Shown: positions 25,386 through 33,014 of the stretch, piece after piece
Layout: each line of letters begins with the position of its first letter
Position numbering within the stretch: the first letter of the stretch is position 1
Assembly: GCF_900996235.1 (NCBI RefSeq)
Contig: NZ_CAAJGM010000241.1
Span: forward strand, 186,001-250,000
Reading direction: 5' to 3'
DNA length: 64,000 bases
Origin: Paraburkholderia sp. BCC1885
GTDB taxonomy: Bacteria; Pseudomonadota; Gammaproteobacteria; Burkholderiales; Burkholderiaceae
Program-made: the position numbers and the translations under genes
Notes under the pieces: generated by a model
Databases searched by the model: none
What the model was told of the DNA's origin: nothing
The model's input: only the letters and a program-made list of their open reading frames with translations

Positions 25386-26522
25386 ATGCTTGGACTAGTA
25401 TTCAGCGGAACAATCGTTGCAGGCACCGCATTCGCTCAATCGGGCTCACAATCGGCCTCAGCGGCCAGTGTGGCGGCCTCGCCATGGGACAGAGGAACGA
25501 ATCCCGCCGCGACGCAAGCGGACGCCCGCTTCGACAATTACACATTCCGTGACGGAGAAACGCTGCCGCAAGTCCGAATTCATTACGCCACCCTCGGTAC
25601 ACCGCATCGCAATGCCAACGGCGAAATCGACAATGCCGTGCTCGTTTTGCACTGGACCGGAGCAGACAGCCGTGCACTGCTCAGCCCGACCTACACGAAA
25701 GCCCTTTTCGATTCGGGCCGTCCGCTTGACGCACATCGCTACTATCTGATTTTTCCCGATAGTGTCGGTCACGGTCAATCCAGCAAGCCGAGCGACGGCC
25801 TGAAAACAAAGTTCCCCAACTACGATTACAACGACATCGTCGATCTACAGCACAAGCTGGTAACCGAGACACTGGGCATCAGGCATCTCCACGCTATTCT
25901 CGGCATGTCGATGGGCGGCATGAATACGTGGCAATGGGCGGAAGCCTATCCGGACATGATGGACGGCGTGATGCCGGTGGTCTCGCTGCCGATCACGGTC
26001 TCAGGCCGTAATCTCCTCTGGCGGCGCATGGTGATCGATGCGATCCGCACCGACCCGGAATGGAAAAACGGCGACTATACCGAGACTCCGCGCGGATGGA
26101 TCGTGGGGTACGGCATATTGCGCATGATGATCGACAGTGCGCCGGCGCTTCAGCGCGAAGTGCCGGATGGGCCGGCCGCGGACAAATTTCTGGGAGTCGA
26201 TCGTTTCACAGCGGAACATGTCGACGCAAACGACATTCTTTATTCGCTCAAGTCCTCATTCAGCTACGACCCTGCGCCCGGACTTTCCCGGATCAGAACG
26301 AAACTTTTCGCGCTCAACTTTTCTGACGACGAGTTCAATCCGGACCAGTTGCAAGCGCTCGAAACGGTCGTGCCGAAACTCGCCCAAGGCCGTTATGTCG
26401 TGCAACCGGGGACGGCGTCATCGCCGGGGCATTACACGATGACGCGCCCTGATCTTTGGGCTCAGCATGTCGCCGAGTTCATGCGCTGGCTAGGAGATCC
26501 GCCGCCTTCGGCGAGCGAATAG
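25386..26522 (+). CDS. Exported alpha/beta hydrolase, homoserine-acetyltransferase-like; signal peptide frameshifted
   Basis: A 378-codon frame. Catalytic parts: ILGMSMGGMNTWQWAEAYP (nucleophile Ser), LNFSDDEFNP (acid) and SSPGHYTMTR (His). HWTGADSRALLSP and FPDSVGHGQSSKPSDGLKTKFP are typical of the MetX/homoserine acetyltransferase superfamily. The frame starts MLGLVFSGTIVAGTAFAQ, a signal core without the usual basic N-region. A well-placed AAGGAA and ATG at 25355 instead begin MTFRRTRAAR in another frame. An extra base in GCGGCGCGCG near 25380 would explain this. The body is intact, so output may be reduced. Confidence 0.8.
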   Translation: MLGLVFSGTIVAGTAFAQSGSQSASAASVAASPWDRGTNPAATQADARFDNYTFRDGETLPQVRIHYATLGTPHRNANGEIDNAVLVLHWTGADSRALLSPTYTKALFDSGRPLDAHRYYLIFPDSVGHGQSSKPSDGLKTKFPNYDYNDIVDLQHKLVTETLGIRHLHAILGMSMGGMNTWQWAEAYPDMMDGVMPVVSLPITVSGRNLLWRRMVIDAIRTDPEWKNGDYTETPRGWIVGYGILRMMIDSAPALQREVPDGPAADKFLGVDRFTAEHVDANDILYSLKSSFSYDPAPGLSRIRTKLFALNFSDDEFNPDQLQALETVVPKLAQGRYVVQPGTASSPGHYTMTRPDLWAQHVAEFMRWLGDPPPSASE

Positions 26523-26557
26523 CCCGTTCGCATTCACCGTCCCGCAATTTTCGCAAG

Positions 26558-26579
26558 CGGTGCCGTGGTCATGGCACCG
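26558..26579. terminator. Hairpin between convergent hydrolase and GlxA genes
   Basis: CGGTGCC-GTGGTCAT-GGCACCG has perfect 7-bp arms but no T-run. It is a weak terminator candidate for both sides. Confidence 0.35.
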
Positions 26580-26703
26580 TTCGACATCGAATCGCGATCG
26601 GCCTCTTGCGCGGCGACATGGCTCGTTCTCTTCGCATCGAGCAACTTGCCGATACGGTTCATGTACGCAATTACGCCGCATTCAGTATCGGGCAAGCGCT
26701 AGC

Positions 26704-27678
26704 TCAGTTCTCCACGTCCTCACGAGCGTTGCGGCGAATAGCCTGCGGCGGTTCACCGAAGGCCCGCAAAAAGGCGCGCCGCATTCTGTCCGGATCGGCA
26801 AAGCCGGTTTCCCGTGCGACGACGTCAATCGGCAGCCGTCCCTGTTCGACCATGAGACGTGCGGCTTCCAGCCGTAAATTCTCGACAGCCTTCGCCGGCG
26901 ATTGCCCCGTCTCCTCGCGGAATGCCCGGCTGAACTGCCGCACGCTCAAATTCGCGGCTTCAGCGAGTCGATCGACCGTTAGCGCAGTATGCAGATTGCG
27001 TCTCGCGTAGACCAGCGCGGTTTGGATCCGGTCGCTTTTCGCATCGAGGTCCAGCAGCGTCGAATGCTGAAGTTGGCCGCCGGCGCGCCGATGGAACATG
27101 ACCATTCGCTTGGCGAGCGTTCGCGCTATTTTCGAACCCAAGTCCTTTTCCACCATCGAAATCGCAAGGTCGGTCCCGGCGGTCATTCCCGCAGACGTCC
27201 ATACCGGGCCGTCCACGATAAATATCCGGTCTTCCTCTACTTTGACTTTCGGATATGTCGCCTGCAATTCGTGCGCGTGAGCCCAATGAGTGGTGGCGCG
27301 CCGATCATCCAGCACACCGGCCTGAGCCAAAAAGAACGCCCCTGTGCACATTGACGCAACACGGCGAGTGTTCTTCACCGCACCTCTCAGATATTCGATC
27401 AGTGCAGAGCTCGCCGGATACGCACCGCTGATGACGCCGCCGATGATCACCGTATCGAACCCGCCTTCATCGAAACGGTCCGTCATCACCGAATATCCGA
27501 GCGAACTTTGAACCGGCCCGCCGCTTTCAGATATCAGACGTATTTCGTAGAACGGCTCTTTGGTTAGCCGGTTGGCGAGTTCGAACACGGTCAAGCCGCC
27601 GAAAACCATGACCTGAAAGCCTGGAACGACGATGTAGCCAATGCGCAGCATGATAGGTCCCGGAAAGTTGATTGGCAT
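26704..27678 (-). CDS. GlxA-family AraC-type regulator
   Basis: Up to 324 residues (ATG 27678; ATG 27651 gives 315 and starts MLRIGYIVVPGFQVM, the usual family start). The N-terminal two thirds are a DJ-1/PfpI-like domain: GGFDTVIIGGVISG and RVASMCTGAFFLAQAGVLDDRRATTHW, with Cys and His in the expected places. The C-terminal 100 residues are two AraC helix-turn-helix units (LTVDRLAEAANLSVRQFSRAFREETGQSPAKAVE and PIDVVARETGFADPDRMRRAFLRAFGEPP). It diverges from an exported epoxide-hydrolase-like gene, its likely target. Confidence 0.92.
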   Translation of the reverse strand: MPINFPGPIMLRIGYIVVPGFQVMVFGGLTVFELANRLTKEPFYEIRLISESGGPVQSSLGYSVMTDRFDEGGFDTVIIGGVISGAYPASSALIEYLRGAVKNTRRVASMCTGAFFLAQAGVLDDRRATTHWAHAHELQATYPKVKVEEDRIFIVDGPVWTSAGMTAGTDLAISMVEKDLGSKIARTLAKRMVMFHRRAGGQLQHSTLLDLDAKSDRIQTALVYARRNLHTALTVDRLAEAANLSVRQFSRAFREETGQSPAKAVENLRLEAARLMVEQGRLPIDVVARETGFADPDRMRRAFLRAFGEPPQAIRRNAREDVEN

Positions 27679-27831
27679 AACGCCATGCCATGCACGCTAA
27701 CGCCTGACGCGAGCCGTCGCCTGCCATGGAGTGATTCTAACCATCGATACCAACGCCGATAAGGGCGGTCGCAGCAGCATGGCCAGAATTGTCGGATATA
27801 CGTCCTTCTCGCCATTCCGAGGGCTTCTAAC

Positions 27832-28971
27832 ATGAGCGGATTCCCAAATCTCATGTTGGATCCATCGAGAAACCCCATGGAAAGCAATCTCTCTGCAACC
27901 GTTTCTACCTCTCAACCGGTCGTCACCCGCCGCGCGTTTCTCGCCAGCGGGACCGCTTTTGGTGCAAGCCTACTGCTGGATCGCAGGGCGCAGGCGCAAG
28001 GTTTTGGCGCCGGGGGCGCCGCTGCTATCAAGGAATACGACGTCAATACTAATGGTGTCTCATTGCACGTAACCGAGCAGGGTGATGGACCCGCAGTGCT
28101 TTTCTGCCACGGCTTTCCGGATACCTCTTACACGTGGCGCCGGCAGATGGCAGCGGTGGCGGCCGCCGGATATCGAGCCATTGCCCCGGACATGCGCGGC
28201 TATGGCCGTAGCTCGGCGCCAGCGGACGCAATCTTGTACACCCCGCTGCAAACCGTCGGTGACATGGTCGGCCTGCTCGATGCATTGAAGATTCCGAGTG
28301 CGGTTCTTGTGGGTCAGGATTGGGGCGCGACCCACGTATGGCAGGCCGCGCTGATGCGCCCCGATCGATTCAAAGCCGTGTTTTGCCTGAGCGTGCCGTT
28401 CGTTCCGCGCGGGGACGTCAGCGTCTTCGAGAAGATGCGCAAGTCCGGTCATCAAGACGATTTCTACATGTTCGAACAGATCCGGCCGGACGCCGACCAG
28501 ATCTGGGCCGATGCCGCGGTGACCATTCCAGGAATCCTGTACTGGGCATCGGGCTCGGCTCCCGCAGACAAACGGTGGAGCCCGATGGATCCAGCACGAA
28601 GCCTGCATCGCGCGGCGCCCGGACCGTTGCCGTCATGGGCAGAGCCGGATTACGTCGCGCATAACGTGGCGGAATTTCAGCGCACTGGCTTTCACGGCGC
28701 CCTGAACTACTATCGCGCCGCCGAACCGTACTTCTATTTGTCCGCTCCGTGGAAGGGCGCCAGAGTCACGCAGCCATCATTTTTCATCTGGGGAAACGCG
28801 GATGGCCTGAAGGAGCTCTATCCGCTTACCGCGGACCAGATGCGAGCCGGCGCCCCCGGTCTTGTGGGATGCCTCGAACTCGACAACGCGGGCCACTGGG
28901 TGCAACACGAAGCGCGAGACGTGGTCAATGACCAACTCGTGAGGTTTCTGCGAACCGTATCCCCCGCCTGA
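27832..28971 (+). CDS. Exported epoxide-hydrolase-like alpha/beta hydrolase
   Basis: A 379-residue precursor from ATG 27832, with GAGGG 8 nt upstream (ATG 27877 is an alternative). Residues about 30-56 contain VTRRAFLASGTAFGASLLLDRRAQAQ, a Tat-type signal. The enzyme core has FCHGFPDTSYTWRRQM (HGxP oxyanion motif), APDMRGYGRSSAP, LVGQDWGATHVW with nucleophile Asp rather than Ser, and DNAGHWVQHEA with the His. This is the soluble epoxide hydrolase/haloalkane dehalogenase pattern. The cap Tyr residues suit epoxide opening. Periplasmic location is inferred. Confidence 0.9.
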   Translation: MSGFPNLMLDPSRNPMESNLSATVSTSQPVVTRRAFLASGTAFGASLLLDRRAQAQGFGAGGAAAIKEYDVNTNGVSLHVTEQGDGPAVLFCHGFPDTSYTWRRQMAAVAAAGYRAIAPDMRGYGRSSAPADAILYTPLQTVGDMVGLLDALKIPSAVLVGQDWGATHVWQAALMRPDRFKAVFCLSVPFVPRGDVSVFEKMRKSGHQDDFYMFEQIRPDADQIWADAAVTIPGILYWASGSAPADKRWSPMDPARSLHRAAPGPLPSWAEPDYVAHNVAEFQRTGFHGALNYYRAAEPYFYLSAPWKGARVTQPSFFIWGNADGLKELYPLTADQMRAGAPGLVGCLELDNAGHWVQHEARDVVNDQLVRFLRTVSPA

Positions 28972-28988
28972 GCCGCAACGGAATTGAA

Positions 28989-29278
28989 ATGGAACTAACG
29001 ATGACGACCGGCAAAAGCCCCCTCTACAGGTTGAACAATGGAATCGGGATGCCCGCGTTCGGGCTTGGGATGTTTCGCATCGAACCTGAGAAAACTGGCG
29101 TGCTGAAGGCACGTCTCCCATTCCAAAGTTCGTGCGCCCGGAACGGACTGCCGAGAACATCGAGGTCTTCGAGTCAGAGGAAGTTCAGGCAATCAATGCG
29201 CTCGACACCGGCGAACGCGGCGGCCCCGATCCGGAGCAGGTGAGTCCGCAGACCTTTCCTATAACCAATCGTGACTAA
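28989..29278 (+). pseudogene. Aldo/keto reductase remnant with internal deletion
   Basis: It begins TGKSPLYRLNNGIGMPAF then GLGMFRIEPEKT, the first strand of an aldo/keto reductase. After about 29100 another frame gives IPKFVRPERTAENIEVFE and SEEVQAINALDTGERGG before TAA 29276-29278, the normal C-terminus. The roughly 200 central residues with all catalytic groups are gone. Confidence 0.8.
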
Positions 29279-29291
29279 CCCGGACCTTCTC

Positions 29292-30440
29292 ATGTCAGCC
29301 ATGTCGCGCCGCACTCTTCTCACCCATGGAACCGCTTTTGGCGTCAGCCTGTTGATGAGCAAGGGCTCTTTAGGGGCTGGATCTGCAACTGTCAGCAGCA
29401 CTGCAAATCCAGCCGCCAATCCGGATAACGTCCCTGTCCTTGCGGTACGCAGCTTCAGTTCGCCGCGCCATACGACGCGTTATCTGGAAGCCGGCCCCTC
29501 CGACGGGCCGTTGATGATTTTCCTCCACGGCTGGCCCGAAATCGGCCTCATGTGGCGCGCACAGATCGAGGCGTTCGCCTCCGAAGGCTGGCGCTGCGTC
29601 GCGCCGGATATGCGCGGCTATGGAGGCTCGTCGAAGCCGGCGGCATCCGAGGCGTACACCTTGAGCGAGATCGTCGACGACATGGTCGAGTTGCATGAGC
29701 ATTTGGGCGCGCGTCCCGCGATCTGGGTTGGCCACGACTGGGGAAGTCCGGTGGCCGCAGCGCTGGCGGCGCACCACGCACAGCGCAGTCGCGGCGTGGT
29801 ACTGATCTCGGTTCCTTACTTTCCAGCGGGCTTCGCGCTACCCACTCTCGTGTCGCTGATCGACCGTCAGTTGTACCCCGCCGATCAATACCCGGACGGA
29901 CAGTGGGATTATTTCCGCTTCTACCTGACGCATTTCGCCCAGACAGTGAGCGATTTCGACGCCGATATCCCCGCAGCGCTTGCGTCGATCTATCGGCGCG
30001 GCAACCCTGCGTCGATAGGCCAGATTTCGCCGTCCGCCTTGATCACAAAGAATGGCGGACGCTATGGTTCGGCGCATCGTGCCCCGGCAACGCCGCCAGA
30101 CCCAGCGCTTTGGACTCCCGATGATTTTAATGCGCTGGTCGAAGCGTTCGACGTCGGCGGTTTCCGTTCGGTCAATGCCTGGTATCTGAACGACGCCGCC
30201 AACATGGCCTACGCACGCACCGCACCCGATGGCGGCCAATTGCGTCAGCCCGTGCTGTTCGTCAACGGTGACTGGGACGCGATCTGCGACATCAACCGCA
30301 GTCGCCTCGGGGAGCCGATGCGTGGCGCTTGCCGAGACCTTTCCGTAACCAGCCTGCCCGCCGGCCACTGGCTTCCGCTTGAGCGCAAGACCGAGCTTGT
30401 CGGGGCCATCCATTCGTGGCTTAAAACGAGTGGGTTGTAG
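29292..30440 (+). CDS. Tat-exported epoxide-hydrolase-like alpha/beta hydrolase
   Basis: A 382-residue precursor from ATG 29292 (GTG 29271 is an alternative). MSRRTLLTHGTAFGVSLLMSKG is a twin-arginine signal. The core has FLHGWPEIGLMWRAQ, APDMRGYGGSSKPAA, VGHDWGSPVAA with nucleophile Asp, and LPAGHWLPLERK with His; FVNGDWDAICD carries the acid region. It is a paralogue of the gene at 27832 at fold level, with a different cap. The aldo/keto reductase remnant between them suggests a former three-gene unit. Confidence 0.9.
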   Translation: MSAMSRRTLLTHGTAFGVSLLMSKGSLGAGSATVSSTANPAANPDNVPVLAVRSFSSPRHTTRYLEAGPSDGPLMIFLHGWPEIGLMWRAQIEAFASEGWRCVAPDMRGYGGSSKPAASEAYTLSEIVDDMVELHEHLGARPAIWVGHDWGSPVAAALAAHHAQRSRGVVLISVPYFPAGFALPTLVSLIDRQLYPADQYPDGQWDYFRFYLTHFAQTVSDFDADIPAALASIYRRGNPASIGQISPSALITKNGGRYGSAHRAPATPPDPALWTPDDFNALVEAFDVGGFRSVNAWYLNDAANMAYARTAPDGGQLRQPVLFVNGDWDAICDINRSRLGEPMRGACRDLSVTSLPAGHWLPLERKTELVGAIHSWLKTSGL

Positions 30441-30472
30441 CAGCCAGCCTGGCTGTCCGGTGTATCGTCATC

Positions 30473-30490
30473 GGCATAAAAATGCCTTTT
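30473..30490 (+). terminator. Short hairpin with T4 after the hydrolase
   Basis: GGCAT-AAAA-ATGCC followed by TTTT lies 33 bp after the stop and 23 bp before the next ATG. The stem is only 5 bp, so termination would be partial. Confidence 0.35.
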
Positions 30491-30512
30491 CCATCAGCGT
30501 GGAGCGTTCGAA

Positions 30513-31397
30513 ATGTCTGATCAGAAGATTTTCGTTGCCGGAGCCACAGGCGATACCGGCGGAGCCGCCACCGAGGCACTTCTAGCAGTGGGCGAAAAGG
30601 TCCGCACGCTGGTGCGCAAAGAGGACCACCGTTCGGAACGGCTGAGGTCGCTCGGAGTCGAGGTTCTGCTCGGCAACCTTTCCAGTCTTGACGACGTGGC
30701 ACGCGCTCTGGAAGGCATTTTCTCGGCGTATTTCGTCTATCCGATCGAAGCAGGCGGCATACAGGCGAGTGTCTACTTTGCTCAGGCGGCCCGGGAGGCG
30801 GGAATCAGCGGGATCGTGAACATGTCACAAATTTCCGCGCGCAGAAACGCAACCAGTCACGCGGCACGTGACCACTGGATCTCGGAGAGGGTGTTCGACT
30901 GCTCGGGAACGCCCGTTACCCACATTCGCCCGACGTTCTTCGCGCAATGGCTAACCTATCCCGGCCAGGTTGCGAACGTCAAAGAGCACGGCGCGTTGCG
31001 ACTGCCCTTTGGCGACGGCCGTCATGCACCGATTGCCGCGGAAGACCAGGGACGGGTGATCGCCGCCGTTCTTCGCGACCCGGCCCCGCACGCCGGCAAG
31101 ATCTATCCGCTATACGGCCCGGTCGAGATGAACCACCATCAGATTGCCGATGAGATGGGCAAGGTCCTCGGCCGGGAGGTGAAGTATCAGCCGATCGACC
31201 TCGATGTGTTCGAAAAGCGCCTGAGCAGCGATTCGAAATTTAGCGATGCCTTTTCGCAGCATCTGCTGTCCGTGGCCGTCGATTATCAGAATGGCGTTTT
31301 CGCCGGTACCAACACGCTGGTCGAAGAACTGACGGGTACTCCGCCAATGACCGTCGAGGCGTTCATCCGCAAGCACATCGCTGTCTTCGAAGACTGA
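30513..31397 (+). CDS. NmrA-like NAD(P)-binding protein
   Basis: A 294-residue atypical SDR. FVAGATGDTGGAATEALL is the cofactor motif, with VRTLVRKEDHRSERL for the adenosine ribose side. FVYPIEAGGIQASVYFAQAAREAGISGIVNMSQISARR and HIRPTFFAQW follow the NmrA/HSCARG pattern, without a SDR Tyr-x3-Lys. PIAAEDQGRVIAAVLRDP matches the remnant at 5680-5868. It is likely a redox sensor or quinone reductase. It follows the epoxide-hydrolase-like gene by 72 bp. Confidence 0.88.
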   Translation: MSDQKIFVAGATGDTGGAATEALLAVGEKVRTLVRKEDHRSERLRSLGVEVLLGNLSSLDDVARALEGIFSAYFVYPIEAGGIQASVYFAQAAREAGISGIVNMSQISARRNATSHAARDHWISERVFDCSGTPVTHIRPTFFAQWLTYPGQVANVKEHGALRLPFGDGRHAPIAAEDQGRVIAAVLRDPAPHAGKIYPLYGPVEMNHHQIADEMGKVLGREVKYQPIDLDVFEKRLSSDSKFSDAFSQHLLSVAVDYQNGVFAGTNTLVEELTGTPPMTVEAFIRKHIAVFED

Positions 31398-31445
31398 GTG
31401 GCATCGAAATGGCGAAGTCATGCGCGCGATGAAATACCGCTTCGC

Positions 31446-31544
31446 CGCTCAAAGCACCTGGCCTTGATCGGCTTCGACGTCGAATCCATTGCCAGCGCGG
31501 TTGGCTACGCCGACGCCGCGACACGGCGCGCGCAAATGCGCTAA
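31446..31544 (+). pseudogene. Tiny AraC/GlxA regulator remnant
   Basis: The frame reads HLALIGFDVESIASAVGYADAATRRAQMR-stop, like the second helix-turn-helix of GlxA-type regulators (VexIAxxVGYxDAATLR). Nothing else of the gene remains. Confidence 0.5.
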
Positions 31545-31588
31545 CGCCGCGGCTGCGGCTGAATCCGCACCGCGCAGCCGGCCGCATA

Positions 31589-31604
31589 CTGTATGGATGA
31601 ACAG
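31589..31604. promoter_or_regulatory. LexA box of dinB
   Basis: CTGT-ATGGATGA-ACAG matches the CTGT-N8-ACAG SOS box. It directly precedes TACAAT (31606-31611), a likely -10, and the dinB ATG at 31649. Confidence 0.75.
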
Positions 31605-31648
31605 GTACAATACGGCATGTCTTCGCCCCTGTTCTCCGCCAGCCATCC

Positions 31649-32824
31649 ATGAGTTCCGGAATTCGCCGCATTGCGCACCTCGACATGGACGCGTTTTATG
31701 CGTCCGTTGAACTGCTGCGTTACCCGGAATTGCGCGGGCAGGCGGTGGTGATCGGCGGCGGCAGAAACGCCGTGCCGGAACTCCTGCCGGACGGCAGCCG
31801 CAGATTCGCGCGGCTGCGCGATTACGCGGGCCGGGGCGTCGTCACCACCTCCACTTACGAAGCGCGGGCGCTGGGCGTGTTCTCGGCCATGGGCATGATG
31901 AAAGCGGCCCAGCTCGCGCCCGACGCGATCCTGCTGCCCACCGACTTCGACTCGTACCGGCATTATTCGCGGCTGTTCAAAGCGGCGGTTGCAACGTTCA
32001 CGCAGCAAGTCGAAGATCGCGGCATCGACGAAATCTATATCGACCTGACCGATCTGCCCGGCGAGCCGCGCGAGATCGCGGCGCGGATCAAGCGCGCGGT
32101 CAACGAGGCAACCGGCCTGACCTGCTCGATCTGCGTGGCGCCGAACAAGCTGCTGGCCAAAATCGGCTCGGAATTGGACAAGCCGGATGGCCTGACCATC
32201 CTCACGCCCGCCGACATACCCTTGCGCGTCTGGCCTCTGCCCGTGAAAAAAGTGAATGGCATTGGCCCGAAAGCGAATGAGCGGCTGGCGTCGTTAGGCA
32301 TCACAACCGTTGGCGAACTCGCCGGCGCGGACCTCGGCCTTCTGCAGGAGCATTTCGGGCGCAGCTATTCCGCGTGGCTCGCGGAGGTCGCTCAGGGGTA
32401 CGACGAGCGCCCGGTCGTCGTCAGTTCCGAGCCGAAGTCCATGAGCCGGGAAACCACCTTCGAACGGGACATGCATGCGCGCCAGGATCGGCCGGCATTG
32501 TCGGCCGCATTCACGGGCTTGTGCGCGCGCGTCGCGGACGATCTGACGCGCAAGGGCTACGTCGGGCGCACCGTCGGCATCAAGCTGAGGTTCGCCGATT
32601 TCAAAACCGTCACGCGCGACGTAACACTGCCCGAACCCACCGCCGACCCCACCGCTATCCGTCGTGCCGCCACCGAGTGTCTCAAGCGCATCGTGCTCAA
32701 CCAGCGGCTGCGTTTAATCGGGGTACGTGTGAGCGCGCTCACCACCGCCAGCGCCACCTCGCCTGAACGCATGGCCGTGCAGCAGGAGTTACCGTTCGAC
32801 GGGGACCGTCCTGCGGCTTATTGA
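31649..32824 (+). CDS. dinB: DNA polymerase IV (Y-family)
   Basis: A 391-residue translesion polymerase. Catalytic acids are in HLDMDAFYASVE (first Asp) and DRGIDEIYIDLTD (Asp-Glu pair). SICVAPNKLLAKIGSELDKPDGL and VKKVNGIGPKANERLASLGITTVGELA are the palm/thumb helix-hairpin-helix. SMSRETTFERDM begins the little finger. QQELPFDG near the C-terminus is a beta-clamp-binding peptide of the QxxLxLF type. The promoter has a LexA box, so it belongs to the SOS response. Confidence 0.96.
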   Translation: MSSGIRRIAHLDMDAFYASVELLRYPELRGQAVVIGGGRNAVPELLPDGSRRFARLRDYAGRGVVTTSTYEARALGVFSAMGMMKAAQLAPDAILLPTDFDSYRHYSRLFKAAVATFTQQVEDRGIDEIYIDLTDLPGEPREIAARIKRAVNEATGLTCSICVAPNKLLAKIGSELDKPDGLTILTPADIPLRVWPLPVKKVNGIGPKANERLASLGITTVGELAGADLGLLQEHFGRSYSAWLAEVAQGYDERPVVVSSEPKSMSRETTFERDMHARQDRPALSAAFTGLCARVADDLTRKGYVGRTVGIKLRFADFKTVTRDVTLPEPTADPTAIRRAATECLKRIVLNQRLRLIGVRVSALTTASATSPERMAVQQELPFDGDRPAAY

Positions 32825-33014
32825 ATTCCTCATACATGCCGCGGGTAATCCCGCAGTAGAAAAATCCCCTCAAGCCTCAGCCTCCGCGTGCCGTTAGCAA
32901 GATAACGTATCCCATCAAACGGACCGGCCAGGCGTCCATGCCGCATGCAGACCAACAACATATCGATCAGGCGGGTTGAGGTTTTGTCCTTGTACTATCG
33001 AGGAGCGTTTTTCT

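Noticed and set aside
32840..32857. Hairpin GCGGG-TAAT-CCCGC after dinB as a terminator
   Set aside because: The stem is only 5 bp and is followed by A rather than T residues on the plus strand.
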